Positions 9,576 to 16,999 of a stretch of 64,000 nt of DNA are shown one piece after another. Each line of letters starts with the position of its first letter. Positions within the stretch are counted from its first letter, which is position 1. Below the pieces are notes generated by a model. That model was not told the DNA's origin. It worked only from the letters and a program-made list of their open reading frames with translations, and did not search any database. The DNA comes from Luteolibacter sp. Y139 (GTDB lineage: Bacteria; Verrucomicrobiota; Verrucomicrobiia; Verrucomicrobiales; Akkermansiaceae), in assembly GCF_038066715.1 (NCBI RefSeq), contig NZ_JBBUKT010000003.1, positions 434,001 to 498,000 of the forward strand, in the 5' to 3' direction. The translations under genes were made by a program, and so were the position numbers.

Positions 9576-10472
9576 TCAGCGCTTCGCCAACGCCACGAGA
9601 ATGGCCTTCTGCGCATGCAAGCGGTTCTCCGCTTCCTGGAAAATCACGTCCGCGTGCTTCTCCAGCACTTCCTCGGTGATCTCCTTGCCGCGATACGCCG
9701 GCAGGCAGTGGAGCACGATGTGGCCGTCCGCGGCGTTCGCCAGCAGCCCGGCATTAACCTGGAAGGGGCCGAAAGCATCTTCCTTCTCCTTCTGGTCCTC
9801 CTGGCCCATCGAGAGCCACACGTCGGTATTGATCACGTGCGCACCTCTCGCAGCCACGGCGGGATCGGTGGTCACGGTCACATTCGGAGCATCCAGCTTC
9901 GCGAGGAATTCGGCGGGCGGCTGATAGTCAGCAGGCGCAGCGACAGCGAGTTCGAAGCCAAGCCGCTTCGCCGCCCACATCCACGAGATCGTCATGTTAG
10001 AGAAGCCATCGCCGATGAAGGCGATCTTCTTCCCCTCCCACTCGCCGAGCGTCTCCTTCACGGTAAGCAAGTCCGCAAGGATCTGGCATGGATGCTCGTC
10101 ATCCGTCAGCGCATTGATCGTCGGAATGCCGGAGTAGTTCGAGAAATCCACCACATCCTGCTGGGCGAAAGTCCGGATGATGCAGCCATGGACCATCCGG
10201 CCGAGAACGCGCGCGGTGTCCTTGATCGGTTCCCCGCGTCCGAGCTGGATGTCATTCTTCGAAAGGAACATCGGGAAGCCACCAAGCTCGCGGATGCCGA
10301 CCTCGAAGGAGACTCGCGTCCGCGTCGACGACTTCGTGAAGATCATGGCCCACGTCTGCCCGGCCAGCGGCTGCTCATGATGACCGCGTTCGGCTTTCAA
10401 CCGTTCGGCATCATTGAGCAGCGTGGTAATCTCCGCGGCGGTGAGTTCTTCAATGGAAAGGAGATGCTTCAT
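9576..10472 (-). CDS. argF: Ornithine carbamoyltransferase
   Basis: Catalyses carbamoyl phosphate plus ornithine to citrulline in arginine synthesis, in the cytoplasm. It is 298 residues from ATG at 10472. The carbamoyl-phosphate loop STRTR is at residues 49-53, HPCQ follows in the middle, and the ornithine-side HCLPAYRG motif is near the C-terminus, so all OTCase signatures are present and the length is normal. An in-frame TTG at 10478 overlaps the argD stop as TTGA, but the ATG two bases after that stop is preferred. It is the last gene of the EamA-argD-argF operon and converges with the GH1 gene 22 bases away. Confidence 0.95.
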   Translation of the reverse strand: MKHLLSIEELTAAEITTLLNDAERLKAERGHHEQPLAGQTWAMIFTKSSTRTRVSFEVGIRELGGFPMFLSKNDIQLGRGEPIKDTARVLGRMVHGCIIRTFAQQDVVDFSNYSGIPTINALTDDEHPCQILADLLTVKETLGEWEGKKIAFIGDGFSNMTISWMWAAKRLGFELAVAAPADYQPPAEFLAKLDAPNVTVTTDPAVAARGAHVINTDVWLSMGQEDQKEKEDAFGPFQVNAGLLANAADGHIVLHCLPAYRGKEITEEVLEKHADVIFQEAENRLHAQKAILVALAKR

Positions 10473-10474
10473 CT

Positions 10475-11743
10475 TCAAGCAGGTGAAAGGGATTCAAGGA
10501 CACCCTTGAGCAGGGCGAGTGCCTCATCGACTTCAGCGTCGGAGACATTGAGCGGAGGCAGGAGTCGGATGGTTTCCGGACCAGCAGGCGGAACCAGCAA
10601 GCCAGCTTCCAACGCCTTGCTGCAAACAAACGCGGCAGGGAGCTTGCCTTCGGGAACAGCGAACTTCGAGACATCGAGGCCAATGCCTAACAGCAGGCCC
10701 ACGCCCCGGACTTCCGTGACGACCGGCAGCTGCCACGACACAACGATCTCCCGGATGCGCTGCTCCTGCTTCGCCACATTCGCGGTGAGGTTCTTCTCCG
10801 CAACCTCTTCCAGCACCGCAAGCGAAGCCGCGCACGCGAGCGGATTGCCGCCATAAGTGGTGCCGTGCGAGCCAGGCCCCATCAGCGAGGACAGCTCCTT
10901 GCCAGTGGCATCGATCGCGCGATCAGAAAGCCAGAACGCACCGATCGGAAAACCGCCGCCCATGCCCTTCGCCCACGAGATCGCATCCGGCTGGATCTCC
11001 GGCGCGATCGCCCGCCATGCCATCGTCGGACCGCAGCGACCGAAGCCGGTCTGCACTTCATCCAACAAAAGCAGCAGGTCGTGTTTCTTGCACAGCGCCG
11101 CGACGCCCCGCAGGAACTCCGGCGTGGCGACATTCACGCCGCCCTCACCCTGCACCGGCTCTAACAAAATCCCCGCGGTGATCGGCGAAATCGCCGCTTC
11201 CAGCGCGGCGAGATCATTGAACGGCAAGTGCCGGAAACCCGGCAGCAGCGGATCAAAGCCCTCCTTCACCTTGTCCTGACCGGTGGCATTGATGCCGCCG
11301 AGCGTCCGGCCGTGGAAGGACTTCGTGAAACTGATCACCTCATACCGCGGCGAGCCATCGGCCTGTGGCCGCGCATGGCCGAACTTGCGAGCCGTCTTGA
11401 TCAGGCCGTCGTTCGACTCGGCACCCGAGTTCGCGAAGAAAACCTTCCCCGGCAGCTTCACATGGTCTTCCACGATCACCCGTGCGAGCTCTTCCTGCTG
11501 GGGGATGCTGTAGAGATTCGACACATGCATCAGCGTGCCAGCCTGCTCGCGGATGGCATTCACCAGCCGCGGAGGACAGTGGCCGAGCGCGCACACGGCG
11601 ATGCCAGTGCAGAAGTCGAGGTAGGATTTCCCGGCATCGTCCCACACGCGGGTACCCTCGCCGCGGACGAGCGTGACGGGGAAACGGGCGTAGGTGGATA
11701 GGACGTGGCTCATGGGAAAGGGGCGGACGCTAGCGGTCTTCAT
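10475..11743 (-). CDS. argD: Acetylornithine aminotransferase
   Basis: A class III PLP-dependent aminotransferase of 422 residues. It transfers the amino group from glutamate to N-acetylglutamate semialdehyde, the step that supplies ornithine for argF directly downstream. The PLP-binding lysine is K259 in WAKGMGGGFPIG; LLDEVQTGFGR and FFANSGAESNDGLI are the other family motifs. The frame is open further upstream to 12037, but ATG at 11743 forms an ATGA overlap with the stop of the EamA gene, the usual sign of translational coupling. A second ATG at 11713 (MSHVLSTY) is possible. Adjacency to argF makes ArgD the best of the class III alternatives. Confidence 0.92.
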   Translation of the reverse strand: MKTASVRPFPMSHVLSTYARFPVTLVRGEGTRVWDDAGKSYLDFCTGIAVCALGHCPPRLVNAIREQAGTLMHVSNLYSIPQQEELARVIVEDHVKLPGKVFFANSGAESNDGLIKTARKFGHARPQADGSPRYEVISFTKSFHGRTLGGINATGQDKVKEGFDPLLPGFRHLPFNDLAALEAAISPITAGILLEPVQGEGGVNVATPEFLRGVAALCKKHDLLLLLDEVQTGFGRCGPTMAWRAIAPEIQPDAISWAKGMGGGFPIGAFWLSDRAIDATGKELSSLMGPGSHGTTYGGNPLACAASLAVLEEVAEKNLTANVAKQEQRIREIVVSWQLPVVTEVRGVGLLLGIGLDVSKFAVPEGKLPAAFVCSKALEAGLLVPPAGPETIRLLPPLNVSDAEVDEALALLKGVLESLSPA

Positions 11744-12681
11744 GGTTTTGGCAAATCGGGAAATTGAACGGTATTGGAAGGATTCAGGGGCGGGATGACG
11801 GCCTCCGGTCGTCGCTTCGGACCCGCCGCGACCCTCCAGGTGGCGAACAGCGTCAGCGCGGCACCCGCCAGCTCGAGACCCGTGAAACGCTCGCCGAAGA
11901 AGAAGAATGCCCCCACCGCCGTCACCAGCGGCAGCAGCATCTGGATGGAGGAACCCCGCGACACCGGCAGCGTCCGGTAAGCATTCGTCATCACGAGTTG
12001 CGAGACGCCGACCACCAGCGCGGCCCCCACCAGCCACAAATGCCCGTGCATCGGCAGCTTTGTGACCTCCGCACCCCGCATCGGCAGCGCCAGCAGGATA
12101 CTATAAAAACACTGCGACCCATAAATCGTCCCGGCATGCTCGGTCGCCCGCAGCTTCCGGATCAAAACGACCACGATCCCCGCGCCCACCGCACCGGCCA
12201 GGCCAATGCCATCCCACGCGGTGATCCCATGCGTCGCATCGCCTCCGACGAACAGCAGCAGTCCGACGAAGCCGGCGAGCATCCACAGCAGCGCCTGCCG
12301 GGACACACCCTCCTTCAACCACCACGCCGCGATCAGCGTCGCGAAAATCGGATAGGTCAAATTCAGCACCACCGCCCGCGAAGCACCGAGTTCCGTGATC
12401 GTCAGGTAAAAAGCCGCGATCGAAAGCGCACCCACGATTCCCCGCAGGGCCACCAACTTGCTCCCCACCAATGCCTTCACCGACAGCCCGCGCCCGAAGC
12501 CATACAGCGCCGCGACCATCAGCATCCCCACCGTCCCGCGATAGAGCGCACCCATCCAGCCATCCGCGGCGGGCAGGTGCAGGCTCAGCCCGCGGAGCAG
12601 CAGCGTGTTCGTGGCAAACAGGAACACGGACAGCAGCATCAGCGCGAGGCCGCGCGGGTCATTGGGGTCGGGTGGTTTCAT
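11740..12681 (-). CDS. EamA/DMT-family transporter
   Basis: A 313-residue inner-membrane protein with about ten hydrophobic segments arranged as two five-helix EamA repeats; the first covers about residues 10-145 and the second about 155-290. The end of the first repeat has the typical VLNLTYPIFATLIAAWWLKEG motif region, and the second ends with FFFFGERFTGLELAG. DMT transporters move amino acids, nucleotides or other metabolites; the substrate cannot be read from sequence. Its stop overlaps the argD start by four bases, so it is the first gene of an operon with argD and argF, which suggests, but does not show, export or uptake of an arginine-related compound. Confidence 0.88.
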   Translation of the reverse strand: MKPPDPNDPRGLALMLLSVFLFATNTLLLRGLSLHLPAADGWMGALYRGTVGMLMVAALYGFGRGLSVKALVGSKLVALRGIVGALSIAAFYLTITELGASRAVVLNLTYPIFATLIAAWWLKEGVSRQALLWMLAGFVGLLLFVGGDATHGITAWDGIGLAGAVGAGIVVVLIRKLRATEHAGTIYGSQCFYSILLALPMRGAEVTKLPMHGHLWLVGAALVVGVSQLVMTNAYRTLPVSRGSSIQMLLPLVTAVGAFFFFGERFTGLELAGAALTLFATWRVAAGPKRRPEAVIPPLNPSNTVQFPDLPKP

Positions 12682-12946
12682 CGGATCATCGGTGGATCCG
12701 GAAACGGCAGGCCTGCGGGATGGGAATCATCTTTCCTCCGCCGGGCCCAGGGCCGCGTCCGGAGGTGGCAGGGTGCCATCAAGCTCCGAACGCACCCGTG
12801 CGCCAAAGGGCGCGGGCGGCGAGTCGGAGGTCTTTGCGAAGGTTCGCAGGCACGGCGGGGTAGTGGCAGGCCCCTACCCGAAAGTCAAGGAACCGTTCGT
12901 TAGGCCGGGCTTGCATGCCCGGAATTCCCCGCCGAGACTCCGCGCC
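12682..12946. other. Divergent intergenic region with a 5' UTR hairpin
   Basis: This 265-base gap separates the EamA operon (minus) from lepB (plus). CCGGGC (12905-12910) and GCCCGG (12917-12922) form a perfect six-base-pair hairpin with a six-base loop, ending 24 bases before the lepB ATG. It has no T-run, so it is a leader hairpin or a palindromic site rather than a terminator. I see no consensus promoter and no ORF with coding character in the gap. Confidence 0.4.
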
Positions 12947-14176
12947 ATGTTCTTCGCTCCCAAGTGGAAGAAAGAAGCCAAGCTGCTCCACAAGAGCGCG
13001 CTGAAGTTCCTTCATTACAAGCGCGACCTGCTCAAGCCGGACCGCATCGACGAGATCGAGTCCCGCCGCAGCGACTTGCTGGATGCCATCAAGGCCGATG
13101 ACAAGGTCAAGGCCGAGGAGGCATCGAAGCAACTCCGCGCCACCTGCGAGGGCGCGCTGCCACACTTCCCCGCGCAGAGTGCCTGGGAGGAAAACGTGGA
13201 GGTCATCTTCGTCGCGCTGGTCGTCGCGCTCGGCCTGCGCGCCTACATCATCCAGCCCTTCCGCATCCCCACCGGCTCGATGCAGCCGACCCTGAACGGC
13301 ATCAACATCCACGAGAGCAAGGACCCGGATTTCAAGAAGCCGTGGCTCGGCCAGCAGGCTTGGGAAATGGTGACCCGCGGCCGCAGCTACCAGAACGTCG
13401 TCGCGGAATCCAATGCCCAAGTGGTCGGCATCCGCGATGCATCGTGGTTCCTCTTCACCCGCACCCGGGTCCTTTTCAGCGATGGCAAGCAGCTGTCCAT
13501 CCCCGCCGCCGAAGGCGAAGCCCAGAGACTCTTGGAAGCCCGGGTAATGCAGGATCGCAGCGGCAATCCCGTCGTGGACCCGAACACCGGCTTCAAGGTG
13601 GCGCAGGGCAAGACATACGCCAAAGGCGATCCCATCCTGCGCGGCTGGGTCGATACCGGCGACCTCGTGCTGGTCGACAAGATCTCCTACCACTTCCGCA
13701 AGCCGAAGCGGGGCGAGGTATTCGTCTTCGACACCCGCGGCATCAAAACCGGCGGCAGCAAGCAGATGGCGGATCAAACCGGCGGCACTCACTTCATCAA
13801 GCGCCTCTGCGGCGTCCCCGGCGACGACCTGTCGGTCAAGCCACCCAACCTCTGGGTGAACGGCAAGATCGCCCAGGAGTTCGGCATCCAGCGCGTCATC
13901 CAGGCCCAGGGCGAATACGGCAAGCTCAACCCGAACGGCTACGAGCTCGCTCGCATGGATACCAATTATCCGCTGCCCCTTTCCAAGCCCGATGAGACCT
14001 TCCACCTCGCCGCCGAGGCCCGCCCCGGCATGCGCGAATACGCCGCCCTGGGTGATAATACCGGCAATTCGCTCGACTCCCGCTACTGGGGCTCGGTGAA
14101 GGAGTTCAACCTCGCGGGACCCGCACTCTTCTCGCTCTGGCCGATCACCACCGGCCACTGGGGATTCATCCACTAG
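12947..14176 (+). CDS. lepB: Signal peptidase I
   Basis: Membrane-anchored serine protease that removes signal peptides of exported proteins. From ATG at 12947 (MFFAPKWKKEAKLL) it is 409 residues, longer than the usual 250-320. An amphipathic N-terminal helix of about 85 residues precedes the transmembrane segment VIFVALVVALGLRAYIIQPF. The catalytic Ser111 lies in PTGSMQPTL and the general base Lys285 in FIKRLCGVPGDDL; the box E motif GDNTGNSLDSRYWG is near the C-terminus. About 110 residues sit between the serine box and the lysine box as an enlarged exported region. The frame is open upstream to 12605, but that stretch has no family match. Confidence 0.94.
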   Translation: MFFAPKWKKEAKLLHKSALKFLHYKRDLLKPDRIDEIESRRSDLLDAIKADDKVKAEEASKQLRATCEGALPHFPAQSAWEENVEVIFVALVVALGLRAYIIQPFRIPTGSMQPTLNGINIHESKDPDFKKPWLGQQAWEMVTRGRSYQNVVAESNAQVVGIRDASWFLFTRTRVLFSDGKQLSIPAAEGEAQRLLEARVMQDRSGNPVVDPNTGFKVAQGKTYAKGDPILRGWVDTGDLVLVDKISYHFRKPKRGEVFVFDTRGIKTGGSKQMADQTGGTHFIKRLCGVPGDDLSVKPPNLWVNGKIAQEFGIQRVIQAQGEYGKLNPNGYELARMDTNYPLPLSKPDETFHLAAEARPGMREYAALGDNTGNSLDSRYWGSVKEFNLAGPALFSLWPITTGHWGFIH

Positions 14177-14240
14177 CCCGAAACTGTTTTGCGCAAATGC
14201 ACGAATGGCCTTCATGGCACTCCGCGTGCATCGTTTTCAC

Positions 14241-15089
14241 ATGACAGCCACCATGGCCGATTCCGCTGAAATCACACGTCAGGCGAAATCGAATCTCGCC
14301 TTCGCGCTGCAAATCCTGCCGAAGGAACGGCGGGACGGGATGGTCACGTTCTATGCCTTCTGCCGGGTCGTCGATGATCTGGCGGATGACACCGACCGGC
14401 CCCTGCCCGAGCGCGAAGCCGGCTTGCTCGCATGGAAGGACGGTCTTGAAAACGGCTTCCAGAATCCGGACCCGCTTCAAACGGAAGTGGTGGAAATGAT
14501 GCGCCGCTACGAGATCCCGGTGGAGCTCCTCACCGCGATCATCGAAGGCTGCCGCATGGACCTCCGCCCACAGCGCTTCGGCACTTGGGAAGACCTTTCC
14601 CAATACACCTGGAAAGTCGCCTGCGCAGTGGGTCTCGCTTCGCTGAAGGTTTTCGGTGCCACCGATCCCGCCTCGGAGCGCTACGCGGTGGCTCTCGGCC
14701 ACGCCCTTCAGCTCACGAATATCCTGCGCGATGTCGGTGAGGACCTCTCTAACAACGGCCGCATTTACCTGCCGCTCGCGGATTTCGCACGCTTTCAGTA
14801 CAGCGAGCGCGACCTCATCGGCCGGGTCTACGATGGCCGCTTTGTGGCAATGATGGCCTATCAGGCCGACCGTGCCACCGCCTTCTATCAGGAAGCGGTT
14901 GCCGCCATGCCGAAGGGCGATGCCCGGGCGCTGGTGCCGGCGGAGATCATGCGCTCCATCTATCAGACGCTCCTTGAGAAGATGCGGAAGGACGGCTTCA
15001 AGGTCTTCCACCAGCGCTACAAGCTCTCGAAGGCCCGCAAGATGGCCATCTTCTCAAAACATCTCTTGCGACTCGGGTCGGCAGCCTGA
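14241..15089 (+). CDS. Squalene/phytoene synthase family protein
   Basis: A trans-isoprenyl diphosphate synthase of about 282 residues that joins two prenyl diphosphates head to head. Both aspartate-rich motifs are present: VVDDLADD near residue 45 and NILRDVGEDL near residue 168, with GRIYLPL just after. The frame has an upstream in-frame ATG at 14205, but 14241 or 14253 gives the normal start of the family. Hopanoid-type HpnC/HpnD and carotenoid CrtB enzymes look alike at this level; no desaturase or hpn gene is nearby, so the product (squalene precursor or phytoene) is open. It starts 64 bases after lepB and is followed by a small lipoprotein gene, so the three may be cotranscribed. Confidence 0.9.
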   Translation: MTATMADSAEITRQAKSNLAFALQILPKERRDGMVTFYAFCRVVDDLADDTDRPLPEREAGLLAWKDGLENGFQNPDPLQTEVVEMMRRYEIPVELLTAIIEGCRMDLRPQRFGTWEDLSQYTWKVACAVGLASLKVFGATDPASERYAVALGHALQLTNILRDVGEDLSNNGRIYLPLADFARFQYSERDLIGRVYDGRFVAMMAYQADRATAFYQEAVAAMPKGDARALVPAEIMRSIYQTLLEKMRKDGFKVFHQRYKLSKARKMAIFSKHLLRLGSAA

Positions 15090-15123
15090 ATATCGGTGCC
15101 AACGCATCGTCCGATTGGCTGAC

Positions 15124-15600
15124 ATGATGAAATCGCTCGCTCTCCTGCCGCTCTCGCTGCTCGCCGCCTCCTGTTTCTACCCGGACCCCTACGCCCAGCA
15201 GCAGCGCCCGCCGTATCGCAATGGCGAGCCCTACTCCCCGTATGGCCCCGGCGCTCGCTCGCGCGGCATGGATGCGCCCGCTCCTTACTCACCCGGCATG
15301 GCCCCGGACTCGGAAACCGGCCAATTCGAGCCCGTCCCCGGCGGCAATGGCCCCCAGCCGCCGCCGCCCGTCGCACCGCGCCCCACCTCACCACGCATCG
15401 AGCCGGACATGGATAGCCCGGACGGCCCGTCCACACCGGCTCCCGCCCCTCGTCCCACCTACCCGGACGCCAAGCGCACCGCAAATTCGAACCAGGTGAT
15501 TAGCCCCTACGCCCCCTACAACGTCATCGACGTCGAGGGCTTCAAGAGCGGCGCACTCGCGAAAGATCCCTCCAACGGGAAGATCTTCCGCGTCCCCTGA
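15124..15600 (+). CDS. Proline-rich lipoprotein, unknown function
   Basis: A 158-residue protein beginning MMKSLALLPLSLLAASC, a clear lipoprotein signal with the lipobox LAAS/C at residues 13-17. The mature part is rich in proline, tyrosine and glycine (YGPG, PPPPVAPRPT) and should be largely disordered. Only the C-terminus looks conserved in style: VISPYAPYNVIDVEGFKSG and then DPSNGKIFRVP. Similar Pro-rich lipoproteins ending in GKIFRVP-like tails are, as I recall, seen in Verrucomicrobiota, without known role. The gene follows the squalene/phytoene synthase by 34 bases and ends just before a strong terminator. Confidence 0.78.
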   Translation: MMKSLALLPLSLLAASCFYPDPYAQQQRPPYRNGEPYSPYGPGARSRGMDAPAPYSPGMAPDSETGQFEPVPGGNGPQPPPPVAPRPTSPRIEPDMDSPDGPSTPAPAPRPTYPDAKRTANSNQVISPYAPYNVIDVEGFKSGALAKDPSNGKIFRVP

Positions 15601-15623
15601 ACGCTTGTAACTCTTTCCCTGCC

Positions 15624-15654
15624 AAACACCCGGCTAATCCCCGGGTGTTTTTTT
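15624..15654 (+). terminator. Rho-independent terminator
   Basis: AAACACCCGG (15624-15633) pairs perfectly with CCGGGTGTTT (15641-15650) around a seven-base loop, and the T-tract runs on to 15654. It ends the lepB-synthase-lipoprotein run and insulates it from the GntR operon, whose operator begins six bases later. Confidence 0.92.
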
Positions 15655-15655
15655 G

Positions 15656-15686
15656 TTGCTAGTGTTACACGTGAGGTGTAACACTA
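15656..15686 (+). promoter_or_regulatory. Palindromic operator and likely promoter of the GntR-ABC operon
   Basis: TAGTGTTACAC (15660-15670) and GTGTAACACTA (15676-15686) form a perfect 11-base inverted repeat with spacer GTGAG, ending 16 bases before the regulator's start codon. It can also be read as AGTGTT-N13-AACACT, close to the AGTGTA-N13-TACACT operator I recall for YtrA of Bacillus. A weak promoter (TTGCTA at 15656-15661, 17 bases, TAACAC at 15679-15684) lies inside the palindrome, so bound regulator would block RNA polymerase and autoregulate. Confidence 0.8.
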
Positions 15687-15702
15687 AAAACACTAGATTG
15701 CA

Positions 15703-16074
15703 ATGCTCCCCTTCTCCTTCCAACTCCGCGACGGCGAACCGGTCTCCGACCAGATCGTCCGCGCCGCGCACCGGGCGCTGGCCAGCGGGGAACTCCGGGA
15801 AGGCGACCTCTTCCCCTCCGTTCGCGCCTTGGCTCAGGAGCTCAAGATCTCCCCCACCACCGCCTTCAAGGTCATCCAGCAGCTCAAGGACCTCGGCTTC
15901 CTCATCAGCCGCCCCGGCGTCGGCATGGTCGTCCAAGCCCCCCTGCTCCCCTCCCTCGACCAACGCCTCGCCCTGCTCGAACCGACCGCCCGCCGCTTCC
16001 TCGACGAAGCCCGCGCCCTCCACCTCACCCCCGCGGAGATCGAGCAGCTCCTCCGCCGCCTCCAGGAACCCTGA
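15703..16074 (+). CDS. GntR-family regulator, YtrA subfamily
   Basis: A 123-residue DNA-binding regulator. Residues 1-80 are the GntR winged helix: DGEPVSDQIVRAAHRAL, then the GDLFPSVRALAQELKIS helix-turn-helix and the FKVIQQLKDLGFLISRPGVG wing. The rest is a short helical tail (about 40 residues) with no ligand-binding domain, as in YtrA-type regulators, which usually repress a linked ABC transporter. Such a transporter follows 13 bases downstream, and a perfect palindrome lies just upstream. The effector is unknown; YtrA relatives commonly respond to cell-wall-acting antibiotics, which is family knowledge and not shown here. Confidence 0.93.
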   Translation: MLPFSFQLRDGEPVSDQIVRAAHRALASGELREGDLFPSVRALAQELKISPTTAFKVIQQLKDLGFLISRPGVGMVVQAPLLPSLDQRLALLEPTARRFLDEARALHLTPAEIEQLLRRLQEP

Positions 16075-16087
16075 CCGACGACATCCC

Positions 16088-16999
16088 ATGATCACCATCC
16101 GCGGACTCAAGAAGCACTTCCGCCGCAACGAGGCCCTGCACGGCATCGACCTCGACGTCCCCGAGGGAAAAGTCACCGCCTTCCTCGGCCCCAATGGCGC
16201 CGGCAAGACCACCACCATCAAGTGCGCCATGAACCTCCTCGACCGCGACGCCGGCAGCGTGGAAGTGCTCGGCACCGATGCCCGCACTCTGAAGCCGGAG
16301 CATTGGCAACGCATCGGCTACGTCTCGGAAAACCAGAAGATGCCCGGCTGGATGACCGTGCCGCAGCTGCTCGACTACGTCCGCCCGATGTACGGCGAGC
16401 ACTGGGACCGCGACTTCGAGAAGAAGCTCCTCGCCGACTTCGACCTCCCGCTCAAAACCAAGCTCCGCTCTTTGTCGCGCGGCCAGTGGATGAAGGCTTC
16501 ACTCGTCTCCAGCCTGGCCTACCGGCCACGGCTGGTGGTGTTGGATGAGCCCTTCTCCGGCCTTGATCCCCTGGTCCGCGATGAATTCCTCAGCGGCCTG
16601 TTAGAGCTGACCGAGACCGAAGGCTGGACCGTCTGGATTTCCTCCCACGATATCGAGGAAGTCGAACGCTTCGCCGACCGCGTCGCCATCCTCAACAACG
16701 GCCGCGTCGACCTTCAGGATGATGTCGAAGCCATCCAGTCCCGCTTCCGCGCCATCGAAATCGGCCTCTCCGACGAGTCCGCCTCCCCGTCCGGCATTCC
16801 GGAAAACTGGCTGAACCTCCAGGTCCAGGGCCGCATCGCACGCTTCACCGATTCCAACTACGACGAATCTAGTAGCAACGTCGATTGCCGCCGCCTCTTC
16901 CCCGGCCTCGTCCGCCACGAAGCCCGCCCCATCAACCTCCGCGAAATCTTCGTCGCCCTCGCGAAGTCCTATCGCAGCCAACGCCAAGGAAAGTCATGA
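16088..16999 (+). CDS. ABC transporter ATP-binding protein
   Basis: A 303-residue nucleotide-binding subunit. Walker A GPNGAGKT is at residues 34-41; the signature is LSRGQ, a variant of LSGGQ, near residue 128; Walker B LVVLDEP is near 150, with FSGLDPLVRDEF as D-loop and SSHDIEEVERF containing the switch histidine. The C-terminal 80 residues are an extension typical of exporter ATPases of the CcmA/YtrB/DrrA group. The in-frame upstream extension to 15653 is the regulator's shadow; ATG at 16088 follows the GntR stop by 13 bases. Its stop overlaps the permease start (ATGA), so the two are translationally coupled. Confidence 0.94.
   Translation: MITIRGLKKHFRRNEALHGIDLDVPEGKVTAFLGPNGAGKTTTIKCAMNLLDRDAGSVEVLGTDARTLKPEHWQRIGYVSENQKMPGWMTVPQLLDYVRPMYGEHWDRDFEKKLLADFDLPLKTKLRSLSRGQWMKASLVSSLAYRPRLVVLDEPFSGLDPLVRDEFLSGLLELTETEGWTVWISSHDIEEVERFADRVAILNNGRVDLQDDVEAIQSRFRAIEIGLSDESASPSGIPENWLNLQVQGRIARFTDSNYDESSSNVDCRRLFPGLVRHEARPINLREIFVALAKSYRSQRQGKS

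Noticed and set aside
11744-12037. N-terminal extension of argD
   Set aside because: Lies inside the EamA gene in another frame; the ATGA overlap at 11740-11743 gives the natural start.
12605-12946. N-terminal extension of lepB
   Set aside because: Overlaps the 5' end of the divergent EamA gene and has no LepB-like sequence; ATG at 12947 begins the family-like helix.
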